From positions 480,294 through 544,293 of the forward strand of contig NZ_JNYD01000001.1 of assembly GCF_000717175.1 (NCBI RefSeq): a stretch of DNA of 64,000 bases, given 5' to 3'. This document shows positions 8,494 through 16,276 of this stretch, piece by piece. The notes beneath the pieces are model-generated. The model was not told where the DNA came from, searched no databases, and worked only from the letters and a program-made list of their open reading frames with translations. The position numbers and the translations under genes were made by a program. Numbering within the stretch: the stretch's first letter is position 1; each line of letters begins with the position of its first letter. The stretch comes from Pseudonocardia autotrophica (lineage in GTDB: Bacteria > Actinomycetota > Actinomycetes > Mycobacteriales > Pseudonocardiaceae).

Positions 8494-9300
8494 GTGGCTG
8501 ACCGCGACCCGGCCCCCGCCCAGGGCCCCGCCCAGAACGGGCAGGGCTCCGACTCGGAGTACGGGCACCTGGCCCCGCTCTTCGAGAAGTTCGTGTCGCT
8601 CCCCGCCGACCATCCCGACCGCGACGCCCTGCGCGCCGAGCTGGTCACCGGCCACCTCCCCGTGGTCCAGCACATCGCCCGGCGCTTCGCCAACCGCGGC
8701 GAGCCCGTCGACGACCTGGAGCAGGCCGGCACCGTCGGGCTCATCAACGCCGTCGACCGGTTCGAGCCGGACCGGGGCGTCGACTTCCTCTCCTACGCGA
8801 TCCCGACCATCACCGGCGAGGTGCGCCGGCACTTCCGCGACCGCACCTGGGCGATGCGCGTGCCCCGCCGGCTCAAGGAGATGCAGAGCTCGATCAACGG
8901 CGCGATCGGGCCGCTGTCCCAGGAGCTGGGCCGCGCCCCCAAGCCGTCGGAGATCGCCGAGCGGCTCGGCCTGTCCACCGAGGAGGTGCTGGAGGGGCTC
9001 GACGCCCAGCAGGCCTACCGCGGCCCCTCGCTCGACGAGCTGGTGGCCGGGGCCGACTCCCCGCTCGCGGACACCCTGGGCGCGGCCGACGCCGAGCTGG
9101 ACAAGGTCGAGTACCGGCAGACCCTGGCGCCGCTGCTCGACGAGCTGCCGCAGCGCGAGCGCACGATCCTGGTGCTGCGCTTCTTCGGCAACAAGACGCA
9201 GACGCAGATCGCCGACCAGATCGGGATCTCGCAGATGCACGTGTCCCGGCTGCTCGCCCGCACGCTCGCCCAGCTGCGGCAGCGGATGAGCGAGGAGTAG
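8494..9300 (+). CDS. sigF: SigF/SigB-family stress RNA polymerase sigma factor
   Basis: A 268-residue alternative sigma factor. Region 2 includes HLPVVQHIARRFANRGEP and the core-binding DLEQAGTVGLINAVDRF; FLSYAIPTITGEVRRHFRDR follows. Region 3 is KPSEIAERLGLSTEEV, and region 4 ends in the helix-turn-helix TQTQIADQIGISQMHVSRLL. This is the layout of the SigF/SigB group. GTG at 8494 was chosen because an in-frame ATG at 8449 falls directly behind the -10 of a SigF-type promoter. No anti-sigma (RsbW/UsfX) or antagonist gene adjoins it, unlike mycobacterial usfX-sigF, so control is likely by distant partners. It converges with topoisomerase IB with only four bases between stops. Confidence 0.92.
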   Translation: MADRDPAPAQGPAQNGQGSDSEYGHLAPLFEKFVSLPADHPDRDALRAELVTGHLPVVQHIARRFANRGEPVDDLEQAGTVGLINAVDRFEPDRGVDFLSYAIPTITGEVRRHFRDRTWAMRVPRRLKEMQSSINGAIGPLSQELGRAPKPSEIAERLGLSTEEVLEGLDAQQAYRGPSLDELVAGADSPLADTLGAADAELDKVEYRQTLAPLLDELPQRERTILVLRFFGNKTQTQIADQIGISQMHVSRLLARTLAQLRQRMSEE

Positions 9301-9304
9301 GCGC

Positions 9305-10411
9305 TCAGCCCTTGATGAGCCGCACCACCGCGCGCTCCACCGCGGCCCGGCTGCGGTCGTCGGTGAGGTCGGGGGTCTCCAGCCGCTTCAGCGCCACCAG
9401 CACCGTGCGCCCCTCCTCGAACTGCTCGACCACCCGCGGGTCCACGTAGGAGTTCTTCGCGACGGTCGGGGTGTTGCCGAGGTGGTCGGACACCGTGGTG
9501 ATGGCGTGGCGCACCAGCCGGGCCCGCGCCCGCTTCGCCGACGGGACCCGGCCCTCCTCGGCCACCGCCCCGGCGAGGGTGACGGCGGCGAGCACCGTCG
9601 CGTTCCAGGTCCGCAGGTCCTTGCAGGTGAACCGGTCCCCCGCCAGCTCCTTCACGGCGATGTTGAGGTCCTCCGAGCGCACGTCGTGCCAGTCCGACCG
9701 GCCCGTGCGGTAGGCCAGCAGGTCCTCGCCGCCGCCCTTGCGCCGCAGCAGCCCGTTGACCAGCCGGTGCAGCAGCGGGTCGCGCAGGTCGAGCTTGCGG
9801 GGCACGCCGCCCTTGGCCGGGTAGTCGAAGTGGATCAGGCCCCGGCGCAGCGTGACGTGCTCGCGGCGCAGGGTCGCCAGGCCGAACGTGCCGGACTCGT
9901 CGTGGTCGTCGCCGTCGTGCCCGCAGTTGTCCGAGCCGTCGTCCCCGCAGCTGGGGGCGTACTGCTCGCCCCCGGCGCGGAACACCCCGATGTCGAGCAT
10001 CCGGACGGCCCCGGCGAGCACCCGTTCGCGGTGCAACCCGCTGTCCTCGAGCCGGGTGGTGATCTCCCCGCGGATGTCGGCGAGCCGGCGGCCCAGGGAC
10101 AACACGCGGTCGTGTTTCTCCTGGTCCCGGGCCCGGCGCCAGTCGTCGTGGTAGCGGTACTGGCGGCGGCCGGCGTCGTCCGTCCCGACGGCCTGGATGT
10201 GGCCGCGGGGGTCGGGGGCGATCCAGACGTCCCGCCAGGCGGGCGGGATCACCAGGCTCTTGATCCGCGCGATCTCCGCCCGGTCCTCGATCCGGTCGCC
10301 GTCCGGCCCGAGGAAGACCCAGCCCCGGCCGGAGCGCCGCCGCCCCAGCCCCGGCGTCGAGGGGTCGGAGCGGACGAGCCCGGCGGGGGGATCGACTGCT
10401 GCTGCGGTCAC
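9305..10411 (-). CDS. DNA topoisomerase IB (poxvirus/bacterial type)
   Basis: A 368-residue type IB topoisomerase. The N-terminal domain includes WVFLGPDGDRIEDRAEIARIK and IPPAWRDVWIAPDPRGHIQA. The catalytic core has R-x-x-x-HVTL, a CKDLRTWNAT segment carrying catalytic residues, and the nucleophilic Tyr in VAKNSYVDPRVV. It relaxes supercoils by transient 3'-phosphotyrosyl cleavage. The start is GTG at 10411. The oddity is an insert of about 20 residues rich in Asp with interspersed Cys and His (SCGDDGSDNCGHDGDDHDES), placed between GGEQYAP and GTFGLATL, where family members normally have only a few residues. The insert could bind metal or be a disordered acidic loop. Confidence 0.92.
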   Translation of the reverse strand: MTAAAVDPPAGLVRSDPSTPGLGRRRSGRGWVFLGPDGDRIEDRAEIARIKSLVIPPAWRDVWIAPDPRGHIQAVGTDDAGRRQYRYHDDWRRARDQEKHDRVLSLGRRLADIRGEITTRLEDSGLHRERVLAGAVRMLDIGVFRAGGEQYAPSCGDDGSDNCGHDGDDHDESGTFGLATLRREHVTLRRGLIHFDYPAKGGVPRKLDLRDPLLHRLVNGLLRRKGGGEDLLAYRTGRSDWHDVRSEDLNIAVKELAGDRFTCKDLRTWNATVLAAVTLAGAVAEEGRVPSAKRARARLVRHAITTVSDHLGNTPTVAKNSYVDPRVVEQFEEGRTVLVALKRLETPDLTDDRSRAAVERAVVRLIKG

Positions 10412-10452
10412 GCGCGGGAGATACCCCGGCCGCCCTTGCGCAATCCCCCAGG

Positions 10453-10500
10453 TGATCGAACCCCGTGTCGACCCGACCCCGCCTGATCGAACCCGGGGTC
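10453..10500. repeat. Direct repeat TGATCGAACCC and weak hairpin in the topoisomerase/GH65 gap
   Basis: TGATCGAACCC occurs at 10453-10463 and again at 10484-10494, 31 bases apart. GACCCCG (10475-10481) pairs with CGGGGTC (10494-10500) as a seven-base stem beside the GH65 stop codon. This could be a weak terminator or a paired protein-binding site; nothing decides between them. Confidence 0.3.
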
Positions 10501-12859
10501 AGCTCCCGTGGTGCCGCTGGCGCGGCGCCCGGCCGTACGGCTGCTCCACCGGGTCGACGGTGGGCGGCGAGGGCAGCGGCCGCACCTGCGGGTCCTCGGC
10601 CAGCGCGACCGGCTCGCCGTGGTGGCGCAGCCGCATCGGCGGGCCGCTGACCAGCGTGTACTCCACGTCGTCCTGGGTGATCGTGACCCGGATGTGCCGC
10701 CCCTGCCAGCGCAGCCCGAACGAGATCCGGGTGAGCGCGGCCGGCAGCACCGGCGCGAAGGCCAGCCCGGTCGCGTCGCACGTCATGCCGCCGAGCCCGG
10801 TGGTGATCGCCACCCAGGTGCCGGCCATCGACGCGATGTGCATGCCGTGGTCGGTGTTGCCGGCCAGGTTGTTGAGGTCGATGAGCGCGGCCTCGGCCAG
10901 GTAGTCGTAGGCCAGGTCGAGGTGCCCGGTGCGCGCGGCGACCATCGACTGCGTGCACGCGGACAGCGACGAGTCCCGCACGGTGATCGCCTCGTAGTAG
11001 GCGAAGTTGCGGCGCATCTGCTCCGGCGTGAAGGCGTCCGGCCGCAGCTGCATCGCCAGCACCAGGTCGGCCTGCTTGATCACCTGCTTGCGGTACAGGT
11101 CGAAGTACGGGTAGTGCAGCAGCAGCGGGTAGGTGTCGGCCGGGGTGCGCTCGAAGTCCCAGATCTTGTGCTTGGTGAAGCCCTCGGACTGCGGGTGCAC
11201 GCGCAGCTCGTCGTCGAACGGGATCCGCATCGAGGCCGCCGCGTCGCGCCAGCTGGCCATCTCCTCGGAGTTCACGCCCAGCTTGGCCGCGCTGCGCGGG
11301 TGCTTCGCGGCGACCTCGGCGGCGTAGCGCAGGTTCAGCTGCGCCATCAGGTTCGTGTAGACGTTGTTGTCCACGATCGCCGAGTACTCGTCCGGGCCCG
11401 TCACGCCGTCGATCCGGAACTCGCCCGCCGAGTCGTGGTGGCCCAGCGAGCGCCACAGCCGCGCGGTGGCGACCAGGATCTCCAGGCCGGTCTCCAGCTC
11501 GAACTGGGTGTCGCCGGTCGCGGCGACGTGCCGGCGCACGGCGTCGGCGATGTCGGCGTTGATGTGGAAGGCCGCGGTGCCGGCGGGCCAGTACCCCGAG
11601 CACTCCTCGCCGCGGATGGTGCGCCACGGGAAGGCGGCGCCGTCGAGGCCGAGCTGCTGGGCGCGCTCGAAGGCCTTCGGCAGGATCGACTGCCGCCAGC
11701 GCAGCGCGTCGGCCGCCGCGTCGGGCGCCAGGAAGGACAGCACCTGCAGGCAGAAGGTCTCGGTGTCCCAGAAGGTGTGCCCGTCGTAGCCGTCGGCGGT
11801 GAGGCCCTTCGCCGAGATGCACCGGCGCTCGGCGCGGGCGCCGGCCTGCAGCACGTGGAAGGTGGCCAGGCGGACGGCCTGCTGGAGCTCCGCGTCGCCG
11901 TCGATCTCGACGTCGGCGGTCTCCCAGAAGTCCTCGAGGTACTCGGCCTGCTCGCGGAGCAGCCCCTCCCAGCCCGTGTAGCGGGCGGCGGCCAGCGCGG
12001 CCCGGACCTGGTCGTAGACCGCGGGCAGGCTGCGCTGCGACGACCAGCCGTAGGACAGGTACTTGACGATCTTCAGCGTCTCGCCGGGCTTGACCCGCCC
12101 GATGATCGTGGTGCTGCCGGTGTCCTCGGTGGCGTCCGAGGTGATCTTGATGCCCTCGGGCCCGTGCACCTCGTGGTCCATCGCGGCGGCGACCCGCAGC
12201 CCCGACTTCCGGGTGCTGTGCACCAGCGTGGCGCCGGCCTCGTCGGCGCGGTGCATCTCCGATTCGAGCGCGTTGGTGAGCGCGGCCTCCAGGCGCGGGT
12301 CGTCCGCGCCGCGGGTCGGCAGCTGCTCGTTGGCCACCAGCTCGGACTGCACGACGAGCAGCGCCGGCTCGTCGAGCACCTCGACCTCGTAGCAGATGGC
12401 GGCGATGGCGCGCTGGGTCAGCGACACGAGCCGTGTGCTGTGCACCCGCACCACGCGCCCGGCCGGGGACTCCCACTCGACCTCGCGGGTCAGCGTGCCC
12501 GCGCGCAGGTCGAGCACCCGCTCGTGCCGGCGGAGCTTGCCGTAGCGCAGGTCGAACGGCTCGTCGTCGACCAGCAGCCGGATCAGCTTGCCGTTGGTGA
12601 CGTTGATGATCGTCTGCCCGGACTCCGGGTAGCCGTAGCCGCCCTCGGCGTACGGCAGCGGCCGGACCTCGTAGAACGAGTTCAGGTAGGTCCCGGGCAG
12701 GTGGTGCGGATCGCCCTCGTCGAGGTTGCCGCGCAGCCCGATGTGGCCGTTGGACAGCGCGAAGACCGACTCGGTCTGGCCCATCGCGGCGATGTCGAGG
12801 GTCGGCTCGCGCACGACCCAGGGCTCGACCGCGAAGGTGCGGCCCGCGTCCGGCTTCAC
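10499..12859 (-). CDS. Glycoside hydrolase family 65 disaccharide phosphorylase
   Basis: A 786-residue GH65 enzyme with the full layout. The N-terminal beta-sandwich (about 1-270) contains [14 protein letters not shown]. The (alpha/alpha)6 barrel carries [10 protein letters not shown] and [16 protein letters not shown], with the catalytic acid Glu491. A C-terminal beta-domain ends in a Pro/Arg-rich tail. Members phosphorolyse maltose, trehalose, kojibiose or nigerose to beta-glucose-1-phosphate plus glucose. GTG at 12859 overlaps the stop of the beta-phosphoglucomutase-like gene (GTGA), and that enzyme consumes exactly this product. The pair therefore forms a disaccharide-phosphorolysis module. 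Which disaccharide is used cannot be read from the sequence; trehalose or maltose is most likely in actinomycetes. Confidence 0.93.
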   Translation of the reverse strand: MKPDAGRTFAVEPWVVREPTLDIAAMGQTESVFALSNGHIGLRGNLDEGDPHHLPGTYLNSFYEVRPLPYAEGGYGYPESGQTIINVTNGKLIRLLVDDEPFDLRYGKLRRHERVLDLRAGTLTREVEWESPAGRVVRVHSTRLVSLTQRAIAAICYEVEVLDEPALLVVQSELVANEQLPTRGADDPRLEAALTNALESEMHRADEAGATLVHSTRKSGLRVAAAMDHEVHGPEGIKITSDATEDTGSTTIIGRVKPGETLKIVKYLSYGWSSQRSLPAVYDQVRAALAAARYTGWEGLLREQAEYLEDFWETADVEIDGDAELQQAVRLATFHVLQAGARAERRCISAKGLTADGYDGHTFWDTETFCLQVLSFLAPDAAADALRWRQSILPKAFERAQQLGLDGAAFPWRTIRGEECSGYWPAGTAAFHINADIADAVRRHVAATGDTQFELETGLEILVATARLWRSLGHHDSAGEFRIDGVTGPDEYSAIVDNNVYTNLMAQLNLRYAAEVAAKHPRSAAKLGVNSEEMASWRDAAASMRIPFDDELRVHPQSEGFTKHKIWDFERTPADTYPLLLHYPYFDLYRKQVIKQADLVLAMQLRPDAFTPEQMRRNFAYYEAITVRDSSLSACTQSMVAARTGHLDLAYDYLAEAALIDLNNLAGNTDHGMHIASMAGTWVAITTGLGGMTCDATGLAFAPVLPAALTRISFGLRWQGRHIRVTITQDDVEYTLVSGPPMRLRHHGEPVALAEDPQVRPLPSPPTVDPVEQPYGRAPRQRHHGS

Positions 12860-13590
12860 TGGTCCTCCAACAGCTCGGAGAGGTCGGACACCACGACGTC
12901 GGCGCCGTGCTCGCGCAGCTTGTCCGCGTGCCCGAGCCGGTCGACGCCGACGACCCGGCCGAAGCCGCCGGCCCGGCCCGCCTCGACGCCCGCCAGTGCG
13001 TCCTCGTACACGACGGCGGCCGTGCGCGGCACGCCCAGGTCCTCGGCCGCCGCCAGGAAAGTGTCCGGCTTCGGCTTGCCCGGCAGCCCGCGCTCGCGCG
13101 CGACGACGCCGTCGACCCGGTGGTCGATCAGCTCGGCCAGCCCGGCCACGTCGAGCACCTGCTCGGCGTTGGCCGACGACGACACCACCGCCACCTTCAG
13201 GCCGGCCTTCCGGACGGCCTCGAGGTACGGCCGCGAGGCCGGGTACACGTCGACGCCCTTCTCCTGCAGCACGACCTGCACCAGGTCGTTCTTGCGGGTG
13301 GACAGCCCCCAGAGCGTCTCGGCGTCGGGCGGGTCGTCCGGGCTGCCCTCGGGCAGCGTGATCCCCCGGGAGGCGAGGAAGCTGCGGGTGCCCTCCAGCC
13401 GCGGCTTGCCGTCGACGTACGGGCCGTAGTCGGCGGCGACGTCGAACGGCCGGTAACCGGGACCCTCGTGCCGGGCGAGGAACTCGTCGAACATGGTCTT
13501 CCACGAGGTCGCGTGCACGCCGGCGGTGTCGGTGAGCACACCGTCGAGGTCGAACAGGCAGGCGCGGGCGCCGTCGGGGAGGCCGAGCAT
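12856..13590 (-). CDS. Beta-phosphoglucomutase family HAD hydrolase
   Basis: A 244-residue HAD-superfamily protein. Motif I is [14 protein letters not shown] (nucleophile and acid/base Asp), motif II is [12 protein letters not shown], motif III Lys lies in GKPKPDTFL, and motif IV is [13 protein letters not shown]. The helical cap (about 18-95) with a phosphosugar-binding region fits beta-phosphoglucomutase, which converts beta-glucose-1-phosphate to glucose-6-phosphate. It is co-transcribed with and overlaps the GH65 phosphorylase gene. ATG at 13590 is preceded by TACGGT and six bases, so the mRNA may be leaderless. Confidence 0.92.
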   Translation of the reverse strand: MLGLPDGARACLFDLDGVLTDTAGVHATSWKTMFDEFLARHEGPGYRPFDVAADYGPYVDGKPRLEGTRSFLASRGITLPEGSPDDPPDAETLWGLSTRKNDLVQVVLQEKGVDVYPASRPYLEAVRKAGLKVAVVSSSANAEQVLDVAGLAELIDHRVDGVVARERGLPGKPKPDTFLAAAEDLGVPRTAAVVYEDALAGVEAGRAGGFGRVVGVDRLGHADKLREHGADVVVSDLSELLEDQ

Positions 13591-13596
13591 GCGCGC

Positions 13597-13602
13597 ACCG
13601 TA
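13597..13602 (-). promoter_or_regulatory. -10 element for a leaderless start of the phosphoglucomutase gene
   Basis: On the minus strand TACGGT (TANNNT) is followed by six bases and then the ATG at 13590, the spacing that gives leaderless transcripts in actinobacteria. No -35 was assigned. Confidence 0.4.
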
Positions 13603-13692
13603 GCGTCCCGGTGATCGCGTCCGCAGACCGGCGCCGCGACATCACACCGTCGCCGCGCAGGTTGTCACCTGGCGTTCACACAGGTGGGTGGT

Positions 13693-15363
13693 TCAGCCCG
13701 GGCACGCGGCGGGCGCCGGCACCCGGAGCCGGGTCTCCCCGTGCCCCTCGTCCGCCACCACGACCTCGGCCCCGGCCGCCCCGTCGGGCAGGACGTGCAC
13801 GGTGACCGCGCCGCCCTCCGGGCGCGGTTCGATGTGCTGCTGCACCGTCTCGCGCACGAGGACGAGCACCTGCAGCGGGGCGACGGCGAGGTCGGCGAGC
13901 TGCGCGGCGAGCACGTCGTCGACCGTCACGGTGGTCTCCAGGCGCCGGCCGAACCGGGCCTTCTCGATGGCCAGGTAGGCGCGGACGGCGGCCAGCTCGT
14001 CGGCCAGCGGGATCTCGGGGGTGCCGACGCGGTCGGCGGTGCGGCTGAGGTCGGCGAACCCGAGGAGGAGCTCGCGGGCCCGTCCCGGATCGGTCCGCAT
14101 CAGGGAGGCGATGGTGTTGAAGGCGTTGTAGACGAAGTGCTGCTCGAGGCTGCGGTTGAGCGAGCTGGCGGGGCCGGGCGACGCGGTGCGGAGGTCCGCG
14201 GGCCGCTCCGGCACGGCCGGGAGGGCGGGCGGTTCCGGGGCCGGCGGCGCCGCACGGTCCGCGAGCCGGCCGTGCCCGTGCGGGGTGGGGACCCGCTCGC
14301 CGCGGCGGGCCGGGCCCCAGACCTCCGCCCCGTCCTCGGCCTGCTCGGCGCCGTCGCGTTCCCAGGGCGTGCCCGCCCAGTCCTCGGGGTCGACCTCCCC
14401 GGGCCGCAGGATCCCCCGCCACACCGGCAGCCGCAGGTGCGCGCCACGGGTCCAGCCCTGGTACTCGGCCTGCCCGACGATCCGGGGCACGACCCAGCGG
14501 GCGTCGTCGGCCACGGTCTCGGGCACGGAACCGGGACCGTCGCCCGCGAACGGCGAGACCTGCGCGTTGAGCGTGCGGAGCAGCTCGCCGACCTCCCGGC
14601 GCGCGGGGCCCGAGCCGATCCCGACCCGCCCGACGTACCGCAGCCGGCCGACGGGTCCGCCCGGCGCGGGCGGGGTCTCGGGGATGCCGAGCAGCAGGGC
14701 CCCGACGCGGCCGGGCCGGTTGCGCTCGGCCGGCATCCACCCCCCGACGACGACCGGGCGCGCGCGCCGCAGCGGCACCCGCAGCCAGTCCCGGGTGCGC
14801 CGCCCGGCCTTGTACGCGGCGTCGACCCGCTTGAGGTGCAGCCCGTCGAGGCCGAAGCGCTCGGCCGCCTCCATCACGAACCCCGCCTCCGACGCCGGGT
14901 GCGAGGGCGGGACCAGCACCGGGGACCCGGCGATGCCCAGGCCCTCGAGGAGCGTGCGGCGCTCGGCGTAGGGGCGGCGCAGCAGCGGCCGGCCGTCGAG
15001 CCACAGCAGGTCGGTGACCACGAACCCGACCGGCACCCGGGAGCGGAGCGACTCCGAGGGCGTGACGGTCGAGGTGCGGCGCATCAGCGGGCGGCGGCTG
15101 GGGCGACCGGCGTCGTCGAGGGCGACGACCACGCCGTCGAGCACCATGCCGGAGCCCTTCACCCGGTCGCCGAGCACGGCGAGCTCGGGGAAGCTGCGGG
15201 TCACGCTGCGAGCGGTCGAGGAGAGCAGGCGCACGTGCCCGGGCCGGACGTAGGCGACGCAGCGGAAGCCCGCCCAGGCGAACTCGACCGCCCAGTCACC
15301 GCCCCGCTCGCCGTCGGCCAGGTCCCCCTGGGAGGGGAGCATCGGCGGGACGACGTCGGGCAT
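13693..15363 (-). CDS. Degenerate LigD-type DNA ligase domain fused to a LytS-like histidine kinase module
   Basis: A 556-residue protein in two parts. Residues 8-330 follow the C-terminal ligase of LigD through its nucleotidyltransferase and OB-fold domains (RPYAERRTLLEGLG, LHLKRVDAAYKAGRRTRDWL, VGGWMPAE, LRYVGRVGIG, WTRGAHLRLPVWRG). The adenylation motif KWDG reads AWAG (Ala29, Ala31) and the motif III Glu is Val78 in LDGVVV, so it cannot adenylate. After a Pro-rich linker (about 335-400), residues 401-556 resemble LytS/YehU-type kinases: EQHFVYNAFNTIASLMRTDP with the phospho-acceptor His409, then IPLADELAAVRAYLAIEKARFG and a DEGHG G-box (538-542). The N-box Asn is replaced (Glu505-Thr506). 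It may therefore be a DNA-binding or regulatory scaffold. An alternative start is GTG 15390, which follows TACCGT with a seven-base gap. It is transcribed alone. Confidence 0.85.
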   Translation of the reverse strand: MPDVVPPMLPSQGDLADGERGGDWAVEFAWAGFRCVAYVRPGHVRLLSSTARSVTRSFPELAVLGDRVKGSGMVLDGVVVALDDAGRPSRRPLMRRTSTVTPSESLRSRVPVGFVVTDLLWLDGRPLLRRPYAERRTLLEGLGIAGSPVLVPPSHPASEAGFVMEAAERFGLDGLHLKRVDAAYKAGRRTRDWLRVPLRRARPVVVGGWMPAERNRPGRVGALLLGIPETPPAPGGPVGRLRYVGRVGIGSGPARREVGELLRTLNAQVSPFAGDGPGSVPETVADDARWVVPRIVGQAEYQGWTRGAHLRLPVWRGILRPGEVDPEDWAGTPWERDGAEQAEDGAEVWGPARRGERVPTPHGHGRLADRAAPPAPEPPALPAVPERPADLRTASPGPASSLNRSLEQHFVYNAFNTIASLMRTDPGRARELLLGFADLSRTADRVGTPEIPLADELAAVRAYLAIEKARFGRRLETTVTVDDVLAAQLADLAVAPLQVLVLVRETVQQHIEPRPEGGAVTVHVLPDGAAGAEVVVADEGHGETRLRVPAPAACPG

Positions 15364-15405
15364 GCCGCCGCCCGCTCCCCGCCCTGTCACGGTCCCTACG
15401 GTAAA

Positions 15406-15442
15406 CGGCCGTACCGGCCGAATGTCACCTGATCGGCCGTAC
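15406..15442. repeat. Pair of CGGCCGTAC motifs in the 15364-15668 intergenic region
   Basis: CGGCCGTAC occurs at 15406-15414 and 15434-15442, 28 bases apart on the same strand, between the divergent ligase-kinase fusion and the membrane protein gene. The spacing suggests binding on one face of the helix. Apart from these and the palindrome at 15634-15652, I see no gene in the roughly 300 bases. Confidence 0.3.
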
Positions 15443-15633
15443 GGCGGTGGCAGCGCGCCCAGGGCGCCCTCAGGTGCGGCGGATGGTGGTCGGCGGGCGG
15501 TCCGGGCGACGGAGCGCCCGCGGCCCGGACCGGTGGCCGCGGGGGTGCATGATCCACACCCTCTGCTCCCCGACGGATCCGGACGGGCCGCCCGCTCTTC
15601 CGGCCGACGCGCTTCCTCCGGGCCCGCGGCCCT

Positions 15634-15652
15634 GATACCCCTGAGGGGTATC
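15634..15652. promoter_or_regulatory. CsoR-like operator ahead of the 15669 membrane protein gene
   Basis: A perfect palindrome, GATACCCCTGAGGGGTATC, ends 16 bases before the ATG at 15669 and abuts its GAGGAGG ribosome-binding site. TACCCC...GGGGTA is the core of CsoR-family (DUF156) operators and resembles the sites before the P1B ATPase (52965-52979) and csoR (56038-56054). Confidence 0.55.
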
Positions 15653-15668
15653 CGACCGAGGAGGCGCC

Positions 15669-16235
15669 ATGACCGCGATCGAGCCCGGCACGACCCGCCG
15701 GCACAGCTGGTTCCACCGGACCTGGCCCCCCGCGGCCGGGCTCGCCGTCGGGCTCGCCTCGGGGATCGGGATCGCCGACGGGGCCGAGGTCGCCCCGGTC
15801 GTCGCGGCGTCCGGGTTCGTCTATCTCGTGGCCGCGGCGCTCGGGTCGCGCTTCGCCGCGTGGCCGGCCTTCGCCGTGTCGGTCGTGCTGATCGCCGCGG
15901 CGAAGGTCGTGCCCGGGTTCGCGCCGACGTGGGGGATGCTCGCGATCGGCGCCGTGCTCCTGCTCCTCGGCCTGGCCCGGGGCCGGCGACGCCCGCCCTG
16001 GGGGCTGCCCCTGCAGGCGGCCGCGATGCTCGTGCTCGGGGCCGTCGCGCTGCTGGCGGCCGAGGTGTCGCCGACCTGGTCCGGCGTGCTGGTGGCGGGG
16101 GCGCTGCTGGTCCACGCCGCCTGGGACGTCCACCACCACCGCACCGGGCGGGTGGTCGTGCCGTCGATGGCGGTGTTCTGCGCGGTCCTCGACACGGCCC
16201 TCGCCGGGCTGGTGCTCGCCGTGACCCTCACCTGA
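15669..16235 (+). CDS. Small polytopic membrane protein under a CsoR-like operator
   Basis: A 188-residue membrane protein of unknown function with about six hydrophobic segments (roughly 22-40, 45-62, 66-84, 88-104, 112-130, 132-150, with a further one at the C-terminus). It has a short HHHR motif (WDVHHHRTGR) between the last segments. ATG at 15669 follows a near-ideal Shine-Dalgarno (GAGGAGG). The palindrome just upstream suggests derepression by copper or another CsoR-family signal. I do not recognise a named family, and the His cluster could be a cytosolic metal ligand. It is monocistronic, with the helicase gene starting 42 bases downstream. Confidence 0.85.
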   Translation: MTAIEPGTTRRHSWFHRTWPPAAGLAVGLASGIGIADGAEVAPVVAASGFVYLVAAALGSRFAAWPAFAVSVVLIAAAKVVPGFAPTWGMLAIGAVLLLLGLARGRRRPPWGLPLQAAAMLVLGAVALLAAEVSPTWSGVLVAGALLVHAAWDVHHHRTGRVVVPSMAVFCAVLDTALAGLVLAVTLT

Positions 16236-16276
16236 GCCGGGCGGCCGGAGCCGACTCGTGGAGAATCGACCCCATC

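Noticed and set aside
13666..13686. CACCTG-N9-CAGGTG inverted repeat after the ligase-kinase stop
   Set aside because: A six-base stem with a nine-base loop is expected by chance at this GC level and no T-tract follows; not listed as a terminator.
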